64,000 bases of DNA. It comes from Zygnema cylindricum. Lineage: Eukaryota > Streptophyta > Zygnematophyceae > Zygnematales > Zygnemataceae. Both the position numbers and the translations under genes were made by a program. The notes beneath the pieces were generated by a model, which did not search any database, was not told the DNA's origin, and saw only the letters and a list, made by a program, of their open reading frames with translations. Numbering within the stretch: position 1 is the first letter of the stretch; each line of letters begins with the position of its first letter. Shown in pieces: positions 37,696-49,473 of this stretch. The stretch is taken from assembly GCA_037447655.1 (NCBI GenBank), contig JBBHKE010003251.1:1-64000 (forward strand), in the 5' to 3' direction.

Positions 37696-39304
37696 ACTTG
37701 TTACCTAAATAACACAAACTATTAGCGCTAAGAAGAATTATCACAAACTGTTAACGCTAAGAGGAAGTGTTATCTAAATTACACAAATTGTTAGAGCTAA
37801 TAGGAATTGTTACATAACTTACACAAACTATTAGCGCTTATAAGAATTGTTATCTAAATTACACAAACAGTTATCGCTAATAGGAATTTTTACCTAAATT
37901 ACAGAAACAGTTACAGCTAACACAAATTGTTTATAAAAAATACACAAACTATTAGCGCTAACAGGAATTTTCACCTAAATCACACAAACTGTTAGCTAAC
38001 AGGAATTGTTACCTAAATTATACAAAATTTTAGTGCTAACAAGAATTGTAACCTAACTTACACAAACTGTTAGCGCTAACAAAAATTGTTACTTAAATTA
38101 CAAAAACTGTTAGCGCTAACAGGAATTGTTACCTAACTTACACAAACTGTTAGCGCTCACAACAATTTAAACCTAACTTACACAAACTGTTAGCGCTAAC
38201 AGGAATTTTTAAATTACTTACACAAACTGTTAGCGCTAACAAGAATTGTTACCTAAATTATACAAAATGTTAGCGCTAACAACAATTGTAACCTAACTTA
38301 CACAAACCATAAGCGCTAACAAGAAATGTAACCTAACTTACACAAACTGTTAGCGCTACCAAGAACTATAACCTAACTTACACAAACAGGTAGCGATAAC
38401 AAGAATTGTTATCAATATTACACAAATTGTTAGCGCTAATAAAAATTGTTTTTTTACTTACACAAACTATTAGCGCGAACAACAATTTTAACCTAACTTA
38501 CACAAACTGTTAGCGCTAACAGGAATTGTTACCTTACTTACACAAACTATTAGCGCTAACAAGAATTGTTACTTAAATTATACAAATTATTAGCGATAAC
38601 AAGAATTGTAACCTAACTTACAGAAAACTATTAGCGCTAACAAGAAATGTTATCTAAATTACACAAACTGTTAGCACTAACAAGATTTGTTATCTAAATT
38701 ACACAAACTGTTAGCGCTAACAGGAATTGTTACCTAACTTATACAAACTGTTAGCCCTAACAAGAATTTTAACCTAATTTACACAATCTGTTAGCTAACA
38801 AGATATGTAACCTAACTTACACAAACTGTTAATGCTACCAAGAATTGTAAACTAAATTACACAAACTATTAGTGCTAACAGGAATTGTTACCTTACTTAC
38901 ATGAACTGTTAGCGCTAACAAGAATTGTTACCTAAATTACACAAATTATTAGCGCTAACAAGAATTGTAACCTAGTTTACACAAATTATTAGCGCAAACA
39001 AGAATTGTAACCTAACTTACAAAAACTGTTAGCGCTACCAAGAATTGTAACATAACTTACACAAACAGGTAGCGATAACAAGAATTGTTATCTATATTAC
39101 ACAAATTGTTAGCGCTAACAAGAATTGTTACTCAAATTACACAAATTGTTAGCGCTAACAGGAATTGTTACCTAACTTACACAAACTGTTAGCGCTAACA
39201 AGAATTTTAACCTAACTTACACAAACTGTTAGCGCTAACAAGATATGTAACCTAACTTACACAAACTGTTAGTGCTATCAAGAATTGTATACTAAATTAC
39301 ACAA

Positions 39305-41840
39305 ACTATTAGCGCTAACAAGAATTGTTACCTTAGTTACAGGAACTGTTAGCGCTAACAAGAATTGTTACCTAAATTACACAAATTATTAGCGCTAACA
39401 AGAATTGTAACCTAATTTACACAAATTATTTGCGCAAACAAGAATTGTAACCTAACTTACACAAAATGTTAGCCCTTACAGGAATTGTGGCCTAACTTAC
39501 ACAAACTATTACCACTAACAAGAATTGTAACCTAACTTACACAAACTGTTAGAGCTTACAGGAATTGTTACCTAACTTACACAAACTGTTAGCGCTAATA
39601 GGAAGTGTTATCTAAATTACACAAACTGTTAGCGCTAATAGGAAGTGTTACCTAACTTACAAAAAGTGTTAGCGCTAACTAGAATTTTAACCTACCTTAC
39701 TTAAACTGTTAGCTCTAAAAAAATTGTTACATAAATTACACAAACTGTTAGCGCTAACAAGAATTTTTACCTAACTTTCACAAATTGTTAGCGCTTACAA
39801 GAATTGTAACCTAACTAACACAAACTGTTTGCGCTTAGAGGAATTGTTACCTAACTTACACAAACAGTTAGCGCTAACAAGAATTGTAACCTAACTTACA
39901 CAAACTATTAGTGCTAGTAGGAATTGACACCTAGATTACATAAACTGTTAGCGCTAACAGGAAGTGTTACCTAACTTACACAAATTGTTAGCGCTAACAA
40001 GAATTGTAACCTTACTTAGACAAACTGTATGCGTTAACATGACTTATTACTTAACTTACACAAACCATTTGCGCTAACAAGAATTGTAACCTAACTTACA
40101 CAAACAGTTAGCACTAACATGAATTGTTATTTATATTACACAAACTGTTAGCGCTAACAAGAATTGTTATCTATATTACACAAACTTTTAGCGCTAACAA
40201 CAATTGTAACCTAACTTACACAAATTGTTAGCGCTAACAACAATTGTAACTTTACCTGCACAAACTGTTACCGATAACAAGAATGGTTACCCTAATTACA
40301 CAAACTGTTAGCGCTAACAGGAATTGTTACCTATCTTACACAAACTGTTAGTGCAAACAAGTATTTTTACCTAACTTACACAAACAATTAGCGCTAACAG
40401 GAATTGTTACCTAGATTACACAAACTGTTAGCGCTAACAAGAAATGTTATCTAAAGTACACAAACAGTTAGCACTAACAGGAATTGTTATTTATATTACA
40501 CAAACAGATAGCTCTAACAAGATTTATAATCTAAATTACACAAATTGTTAGCGCTAACAATAATTCTAACCTAACCTACACAAACTATTAGCGTTAACAA
40601 AAATTGTTACCGAAATTACACAAACTGTTAGCGCTACCAAGAATTGAAACCTAACTTACACAAACTGTTAGCGCTAACAAGAATTGTTTTCTAAATTACA
40701 CAAACTGTTAGCGCTAACAAATTTTTTTTTTTAACTTACACAAACTATACGTGCTAACAACAATTTTAACCTAACTTACACAAACTGTTAGCGCTAACAA
40801 GAAATCTAACCTAACTTACACAAATTGTTAGCACTACCAAGAATTGTAAACTAAATTACAAAAAATATTAGCGCTAACAAGAATTGTAACCTTACTTAAC
40901 CGAACAGTTAGCGCTATAAGAATTGTAACCTAATTTACACAAATTATTAGCGCTAACAAGAATTGTAACCTAACTTACAGAATCTGTTAGCGCTAACAAG
41001 AATTGTAACCTAATTTACACAAATTATTTGCGCTAACAAGAATTGTAACCTAACTTACACAAATTGTTAGCCCTTACAGGAATTGTGGCCTAACTTACAC
41101 AAACTATTACCGCTAACAAGAATTGTAACCTAACTTACACAAACTGTTAGCGCTAACTATAATTTTTACTCAAATTCCACAAATTGTTAGCGCTAAGAAG
41201 AATTGTTACATAACTTACACAAACTGTTAGCGCTAACATGAAAAGTTGCCTAACTTACACAAACTGTTAGCGCTAACAGGAATTGTGACCTAAATTACAA
41301 AAAATGTTAGCGCTAAGAAGAATTGTAACCTAACTTACAAAAGTTGTTAGCGCCAACATGAAAAGTTGCCTAACTTACACAAATTGTTAGCGCTAACAAC
41401 AATTGTAACCTAACTAACTCAAACTGTTAGCGCTAACACAAAATGTAGCCTAGCTTACACAAACTGTTAGCGCTAACACAAAATGTAACCTAGCTTACAC
41501 AAACTGTTAGCGCTAAAAGGAATTGTTACCCAAATAACACAAAATGTTAGCGCTAACAGGAATTGTTACCAAAATTACACAAATTGTTAGCGCTAACAGG
41601 AATTGTTATCTAAATAACACAAACTGTTATCGCTAACAAGAATTCTAAACTACCTTACAGAAACTGTTGGCGCTAACAACAATTGTAACCTAACTTACAC
41701 AAACTGTTAGCGCTAACACAAAATGTAACCTAGCTTACACAAACTGTTAGCGCTAAAAGGAATTGTTACCCAAATAACACAAAATGTTAGCGCTAACAGG
41801 AATTGTTACCAAAATTACACAAATTGTTAGCGCTAACAGA
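39305..41840. repeat. Higher-order duplication within the satellite, copy 2
   Basis: Counterpart of 35160-37695 at +4145 bp, with few substitutions by eye and no net indel between landmarks. Similarity breaks at about 41840, right after GCTAACAG. Confidence 0.85.
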
Positions 41841-44800
41841 ACTTACACAAACTGTTAGCGCTAACAAGAAATGTAACCTAACTTACACAAACTGTTAGCT
41901 CTACCAAGAATTGTAATAAATTACACAAACTATTAGCGCTAACAAGAATTGTTACCTAATTTACACAAATTATTAGCGCTAACAAGAATTGTAACCGAAC
42001 TTACACAAACTGTTAGTGCAAACAAGTATTTTTACCTAACTTACACAAACTATTAGCGCTAACAGGAATTGTTACCTAGATTACACAAACTGTTAGCGCT
42101 AACAAGAATTGTTATCTAAAGTACACAAACAGTTAGCACTAACAGGAATTGTTATTTATATTACACAAACAGTTAGCTCTAACAAGATTTATAATCTAAA
42201 TTACACAAACTGTTAGCGCTTACAACAATTGTAACCTAACCTACACAAACTATTAACGCTAACAAAAATTGTTATTGAAATTACACAAACTGTTAGCGCT
42301 ACCAAGAATTGAAACATAACTTACACAAACTGTTAGCGCTTACAAGAATTAATTTCTAAATTACACAAATTGTTAGCGCTAACAATTTTTTTTTTTTAAC
42401 TTACACAAACTATACGTGCTAACAACAATTTTAACCTAACTTACACAAACTGTTAGCGCTACCAAGAAATGTAACCTAAATTACACAAACTATTAGCGCT
42501 AACAAGAATTGTAACCTAATTTACACAAATTATTAGCGCTAACAAGAATTGTAACCGAACTTACACAAATTGTTAGCCCTTACAAGAATTGTGGCCTAAC
42601 TTACACAAACTATTACCGCTAACAAGAATTGTAACCTAACTTACACAAAATGTTAGAGCTTACAAGAATTGTTACCTAACTTACACAAACTGTTAGCGCT
42701 AATAGGAAGTGTTATCTAAATAACACAAACTGTTAGCGCTAATAGGAAGTGTTACCTAACTTACACAAACTGTTAGCGCTAACAATAATTTTTACTCAAA
42801 TTCCACAAACTGTTAGCGCTAAAAAGAATTATTACCTAACTTACACAAACATTTAGGGCTAACAAGAATTGTAACCTAACTTACACAAACTGTTAGCGCT
42901 AGTAGGAATTGATACCTCACTTACATAAACTGTTAGCACTAACAGGAAGTGTTACCTTACTTAGACAAACTGTTAGGGCTAACAAGAATTGTAACCTTAC
43001 TTAGACAAACTGTTAGGGCTAACAATAATTTTTACCAAACTTACACAAATTGTAAGCGCTAACAAGAATTGTAACCTAACTTACACAAGCTATATGCGCT
43101 AACATGACTTATTACCTTACTTACACAAATTATTTGCGCAAACAAGAATTGTAACCTAACTTACAAAAACTAATAGCGCTTATAGGAATTATTATTTATA
43201 TTACACAAAATGTTACCGCTTACAAGAATTGTTATCTAAATTACACAAAATTTTAGCGCTAACAACAATTGTAACTTTTCCTGCACAAACTCTTAGCGCT
43301 AACAAGATTTGTAACCTAATTTACACAAACTGTAAGCTCTAACAAGAATTGTAACATAAATTACACAAACTATTAGCGCTAATAAAAATTGTTACCTATC
43401 TTACACAAACTGTTTGTGCAAACAAGTATTTTTACCTAAACTACACAAACTGTTAGCGCTTACAAGAATTGTTCTCTAAATTACAAAATGTGTTAGCCCT
43501 AATAGGAATTGTTACCTAAATTACACAAACTGTAAGCGCTAACAAGAGTTGTAGCCTAACTCACACAAACTGTTAGCGCTAACAGAAATTGTGACCTAAA
43601 TTACACGAGCTGTAAGCGCTTACAAGAATTGTAAGCTAACTTACACAAACTGTTTGCGCTTATAAGAATTGTTACCTAACAAACACAAACTATTAGCTCT
43701 AACAGGAATTGTTACCTAACTTACACAAATTGTTAGCGCTAACAAGAATTGTAACCGAACTTACACAAACTGTTAACGCTAACAAGGATTGTTATCTAAA
43801 CTACACAAACTCTAAACGCTAACAAGAAATTTTACCTTAATTACACAAACAGTTTTCGCTAACAAGAATTGTTACCTAACTTACACAAATTGTTAGTGCT
43901 AACACGAGATTTTACCTTAATTACACAAACTGTTTTCGCTAACAAGAATTGTTACCTAACACAAACTTTTAACGCTAACAGGAATTGTTACCTAACTTAC
44001 ACAACCTGCTAGCGCTAACAAGAATTGTAACCTAAATTGTAACCTAAATTACACAAACTGTTTTCGCTAACAAAAGATGTTACCTTACTTACACAAATTG
44101 TTAGCGCTAACAAGAATTGTTACCTAACACAAAATGTTAACGCTAACAGGAATTATTACCTAAATTACACAAAATTTTAGCGCTAACAGGAATTGTTACC
44201 TAAATTACACAAAATGTTAGCGCTACAAGATTTTGGTAACTAAATTACACAAATTGTTAGCGCAAAATAAGAATAGTAACCTAACTTACACAAACTGTTA
44301 GCGCTAACTGGAATTGTTACCTAACTTACACAAACTGTTAGCGCTAACAACAATTGTAACCTAACTTACACAAACTATTAGCTCTAACAAGAATTGTTAC
44401 CTAAATTACACAAACTATTAGCGCTAACAAGAATTGTAACTTAACTTACACAAACTGTTAGCTCTAATAGGAATTTGTACCTAAATCACACAAACTTTTA
44501 GCGCTAATAGGAATTTTGACCTAAATAACAGAAACTGTTAGCGCTTATATGAATTGTTACCTAATTTACACAAACAATAAGAGCAAACAGGAATTCTTAC
44601 CTAACTTACACATACTATTAACGCTAACAAGTATTTTTACCTAACTTACACAAACTGATAGCGCTAACAAGAATTCTAACCTAACTTACACAAACTGTTA
44701 GCTCTTACAATAATTGTTTCCTAAATTACACAAAATGTAAGCGGTAACAATAATTGAAACCTAACTTACAGAAACTGTTAGCGGTAACAACAATTTTAAC

Positions 44801-47263
44801 TTAACTTACACAAAGTGTTAGCGCCAACAAGAATTGTTACCTAACTTACACAAATTGTTAGCTCTAACACGAATTGTTACCTAAATTACACAAAATGTTA
44901 GCGCTAACAGAAATTGTTACCTAACTTACACAAATTGTTAGCGTTAACAAGTTTTTTGACCTATCTTACACAAACTAATAGCGCTAACAGGAATTTGTAC
45001 CTAAATCACACAAATTGTTACCGCTTATAGGAATTTTGACCTAAATTACACAAACTGTTAGCGCTAACACGAATTGTTATCTAAATTACACAAACTCTTA
45101 GCGCTAACAGGAATTGTTACCTAACTTACTCAAACTGTTAGCGCTAACAAGAATTCTAACCCAACATACACAAACACTTAGCGCTAACTGCAATTGTTAC
45201 CTAACTTACACAAAATGTTAGAGCTAACAACAATTATAAACTAACTTACACAAACTGTTAGCGCTAACAGGAATTGTTACCTATCTTACACAAACTATTA
45301 GCGCTAACAACAATTGTAACCTAACGTACACAAAATGTTAGCGCTAACAGGAATTGTTATCTTAAATACACAAACTGTTAGCGCTAATAGGAATTGTTAC
45401 CTAAATTACACATACTGCTAGCGTTAAAAGGAAATGTTACCTAAATTACACAAAATGTTAGCGCTAACAAGAATTTTTACCTAAATTACACAAAGTATTA
45501 ACACTAACAGGAATTGTTACCAATCTTACACAAACTATTAGCGCTAACAACAATTGTAACCTAATGTACACAAACTGTTAGCGCTAACAGGAATTGTTAT
45601 CTTAAATACAGAAACTGTTCGCGCTAACAGGAATTGTTACCTAAATTACACAAAATGTTAGCGCTAACAGGAATTGTTACCTAAATTACACAAAATGTTA
45701 GCGCTAACAATAATTTTTACCTAAATTACACAAAGTATTAGCAATAACAAGAATTGTTACCTATCTTACACAAACTATTAGCGCTAACAAGAGTTTTAAC
45801 CTAACTTGCACAAATTGTTATTGCTATTAATAATTGTTATCTAAATTACACAAACAGTTAGCGCTAACATGAATTGTTACCTTACTTACACAACCTATTA
45901 GCGCAACAAGAAATGTAACCTAACTTACACAAACTGTTAGGGCTAACAAGAATTGTTATCTAAAAAACGCAAATTGTTAGAGCTAACAACAATTGTTATC
46001 TAAATTACACAAACTTTTAGCGCTAACAAGAATTGTCACCTAACTTACACAAACTGTTATCGCTAACAACAATTGTAACCTAACTTACACAAGCTGTTTG
46101 CGCAAACAACAATTGTTACCAACCTGCACAAACTATTAGCTTTAACAAGAATTGTAACCTAACATACACAAACTGTTTGCGCTAACGAAACTGTAACCTA
46201 AATTAAACAAATTGTTAGTGCTAACAGTAATTGTTACCTAAATTACACAATTTGTTAGCTCTAACAAAAAATGTTACCTAACTTACACAAACTGTTGGCG
46301 CTAACAAAAATTGTTATCAAAATTACACAAACTTTTAGCGCTAACAGAAATTGTGACCTAACTTACACAAACTGTTAGCCTTAACAGGAATTTTTACCTA
46401 AATTACACAAACTTATAGTGCAAACTGTAATTGTTATCTAAATTACACAAAATGTTAGCGCTTACATAATTGTTACCTAAATCACACAAACTGTTAGCGC
46501 TAACAGGAATTGTTACCTTACTTACACAAACTATTAGCGCTAACAAGAATTGTAACTTATTTACACAAACTTTTAACGCTAACAAAAATTGTTACCTAAT
46601 TTACAAAAACTGTTAGCGCTAACAACAATTGTAACCTAACTTACACAAAATGTCAGAGCTAACGAAAATTGTAACCTAACTTACACAAACTGTTAGCGCT
46701 AACAAGAATTGTAACCTAAACTACAAAAACCGTTAGCGCTAACAGGAATTGTTACCTAGTTTACACAAAATATTAACGTTATGAAGAATTGTAACCTAAC
46801 TTACACAAACTGTTAGCTCTAGAAGGAATTGTTACCTAACTTACACAAACTGTTAGCGCTAACAACAAAAGTAACCTAACTGACACAATCTATTAGCGCT
46901 AACAGGAATTGTTATTTAAATTACACAAACTGTTAGCGCTATTAGGAATTGTAACCTAAATTACACAAACTGTTAGCGCTAACAGGAATTGTTACCTAAA
47001 TTACACAAATTGTTAGCTCTAACAAGAATTGTTACTTAACTTACACAAACTATTAGCGCTTACAATAATTGTAACTTACTTTACACAAACTGTTAGCGCT
47101 AACGGGAATTTTTACCTAAATTACACAAAATGTTAGCGCTAACAGGAATTGTTACCTAAATTACACAAACTATTAGCGCTAACAAGAATTGTTATCTAAA
47201 TTACACAAACTGTTAGCGCTAATAGGAATTGTTACCTAAACTACACAAATTGTTAGCGCTAAC

Positions 47264-47968
47264 TATTGAAAAGTAAGCTTTATAAGTCTTAGGAATAAGA
47301 GTTTAGGACTTGGAATATTTTTCGACCACCAACTATTCAACATTAGGTATATTTAGTGTGGATTTTTTAGTATCTACTTGGATAGTTATCTTTGAGTTGA
47401 TTAGTGTGTACGGCCGCCTAGGAATGTAGACGTGAAACATATCTTCCGGATTTTTAGGGTCTAGATATTGTTACTTGACAATTTTGTCCAAGTAGTTAGA
47501 TTTTTTGTCAGTAGATATTTAGGTGAACCCTGTACATACGTTTTTGATGTTTTCTAGATATTTTAGATGTTTTCTAGATCTTTTGAGTATTTAGTTCAAT
47601 TAGGATTGATCAATCAAATACATAATGTACATTCAACACAAGAGTTAAAGAAATGAGAGCACTGAGTGCAGTTTAAGGTGTTTTATGCTCTATTGTCTTT
47701 GATTTGGTTGTTATACATGTTTGTTTGGTTGAAAGACCTCTTTCATTTGGAGTAACACATCTTACACTATAGATCTAGTCTTCTAGGCATTTCTTTTTGG
47801 GTTTGCTTCCGTTAACATGTCTGAAAATGGCTCTGCTCCTGTTGCAAGTGCTCGCAATAGCCCTAGTGCTCCACTTGCTCTTCCAGGGACAAATATTCCG
47901 GCTGGTGCAAGTGTGACTCCTAGTGGGAGTGGATCAGAGCTGGGTCTAAATGCCCATGACCTTCAACA
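47264..47968 (+). repeat. Copia 5' LTR of element C, encoding 50 Gag codons
   Basis: It starts TATTGAAAAGTAAGC (TGTTGAAA-type terminus with one change) against the satellite and ends CTTCAACA directly before the primer binding site. The ATG at 47817 opens Gag, so 152 nt of coding sequence (50 codons plus 2 nt) lie within the LTR. This is the longest LTR-encoded Gag leader among the families here. Confidence 0.75.
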
Positions 47969-48627
47969 GGTTATGGGCCCATCGCCCAAATTGCCTTTTT
48001 TTGACGGAACTGACTACTTATACTGGGAAGATATGTTGAGCTCATATTTCGAGGACAGGGACTTGTCACCCATTGTGGAAGGAATAGCGGATGTGACTGC
48101 ACTGGATTGGAGAAAGAAGAATCTCCATTGCCTCAATATCTTGAAGCAATTCATGAAAAAAGATTTGGTAATGTTGTATCTTGAGATGAAGAAAGCCTCT
48201 AAAGTTTGGTTTAGTGTACGTGCTATGTATGTTCAACTAGATGTTACCGTCCAGACTAACATAGCCACTCAGATTTTTGAATTTAAGTATTTAGGAGGTA
48301 GTATGTAAGATCATTGTCATGCTATGAAAGATTGTTTTTCTTCACAGTACTAGTGTAGGTGGGGACTTTACACCACCTCAGAAGGCTATGTTGTTGATGA
48401 TAACTTTGCCTGTTGAATATAAGGGAGCCATGGATAGGCTTAGGGCTATTCCACAACGTCAATGGAACTTAGCATTAGCAATTAAACTTATTGTGACTGA
48501 AAAAGCTAACAAGATGTCACAAAGAGGTAGTAGTAAGTCTGTTCAAGCACTAGCTAACCAATTTTTGGATTCTAAGACTAGCAGTAGCAATGGCAGAGGT
48601 AGTGGTCCTAGAAGGTCACATTTGACA
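47817..48627 (+). pseudogene. Copia gag of element C, broken and truncated
   Basis: The first frame (47817-48308) starts MSENGSAPVASARNSPSAPL, a Ser/Ala/Pro-rich leader. It then enters the Gag core with VMGPSPKLPFFDGTDYLYWE, DWRKKNLHCLNILKQF and YLGGSM before a stop. Homologous Gag continues in another frame from 48388 (MLLMITLPVEYKGAMDRL, then a basic tail), so at least one frameshift is present. Gag ends abruptly at 48627, where the left LTR of minus-strand element A begins. No zinc knuckle or pol of this family follows. Element C therefore survives only as a 5' end. Confidence 0.75.
47969..47980 (+). other. Half-tRNA primer binding site of element C
   Basis: GGTTATGGGCCC directly follows the LTR and is complementary to the initiator tRNA-Met anticodon arm. 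It is read within Gag as Q-V-M-G-P. Confidence 0.8.
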
Positions 48628-49456
48628 TGTTGTGAACAACCACAGTTGCAGGTGGAGATCCACCAGTAGTAGTAGATGTAGACATAGACTTCAGCAAAAG
48701 CTATTAGAAACCATATCAAACAGCCAACTTTAATACACCACAAAAATTACTTCATTGTTTCAAATAACACAAAAATCCACACTAATACAGTATCGCATGC
48801 AGTCTGCCAATTCCCAAAATTGCAGCCCAATTGAACCAGTATACTACGACAAGGTACCGAATCAGTACGCTATTGTACTGTGAGTACGTCCAAACCCTAT
48901 TTGACTACTAGACAAAAATATTCTTAGTGCAACACTAAATTCTAATTCGCTACGCTACAAACTAATGTGCTTCAGATATACAAATATTTTACCGTACAGT
49001 AGTGTTCCAAGTGCTTAGTGAGTGGTGAATGCAAGCGTCCAGCCTACTGTCGATAAAGTGGTCCATGTCACCTAAGGTCGTACATATTGATGAGTCATTT
49101 TGTGGTCCCGTGTGAATCTCGTCGGTTTACTCGATTCACATCTACGATCATCGTTGAATGTTATAATATTATACTCCCATATAACCGGTTGAGTCTTCGT
49201 CCATCCGATTCTTGAACAATGTTCGTCCGATGTGTGACGCATGGTAAAGTACGTCGGCGCCTTCCCGTAAAACCTGTATGATGTTTATATTCTGACGCGT
49301 GTCCCTGCAGAAGTACATTTCACTCACAAGGTGCTACTGCTACTGTCACATTAAATGAGGTAAGTATTACAAATTTACCTAGACCAAAAATATTCTAAGT
49401 ACTTGGTCTCTCCTCACAGCTCTATTTAGTGAGTATTAAGATTTCTTATTTCAACA
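48628..49456 (-). repeat. 3' LTR of copia element A
   Basis: In minus orientation it runs from TGTTGAAATAAG to ...CACAACA and follows the polypurine tract at 49457-49473. It is homologous to the other A LTR (61138-62125) but about 160 bp shorter, lacking the segment equivalent to about 61350-61515. It ends in an orphan Gag start, ATG at 48685. The ATG-to-end distance is 58 nt instead of 59, so this copy has lost one base. Confidence 0.8.
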
Positions 49457-49473
49457 CTCCCCTAAATCTTTAG
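49457..49473 (-). other. Polypurine tract of element A
   Basis: The minus strand reads CTAAAGATTTAGGGGAG immediately before the LTR TGTTGAAAT. Element B has the equivalent at 58049-58063. Confidence 0.8.

Larger units (their letters stand above)
34836..47263. repeat. 40-bp satellite array, block 3
   Basis: About 310 copies of the same 40-bp unit in the same orientation as block 2. It contains the 2.5-kb duplication listed separately and three monomers carrying a run of 11-12 T (36577, 40722, 42386). It ends after ...GTTAGCGCTAAC at 47263, the same monomer position at which block 1 ends, where copia element C begins. No genes were seen. Confidence 0.97.

Noticed and set aside
46403-46585. Open reading frames within the satellite (also 62582-62779)
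   Set aside because: They are chance frames across 40-bp repeats; their translations are repetitive and carry no family motif.
19247-47263. CRISPR-like array of palindromic repeats
   Set aside because: The repeats are directly tandem with no unique spacers. The whole 40-bp unit repeats and there are no cas genes; the context is a eukaryotic genome.
11790-47263. Telomeric or interstitial telomere repeat (CCTAA-like words)
   Set aside because: CCTAA occurs once per 40-bp unit and is never tandem at 6-7 bp, so it is part of the satellite spacer.
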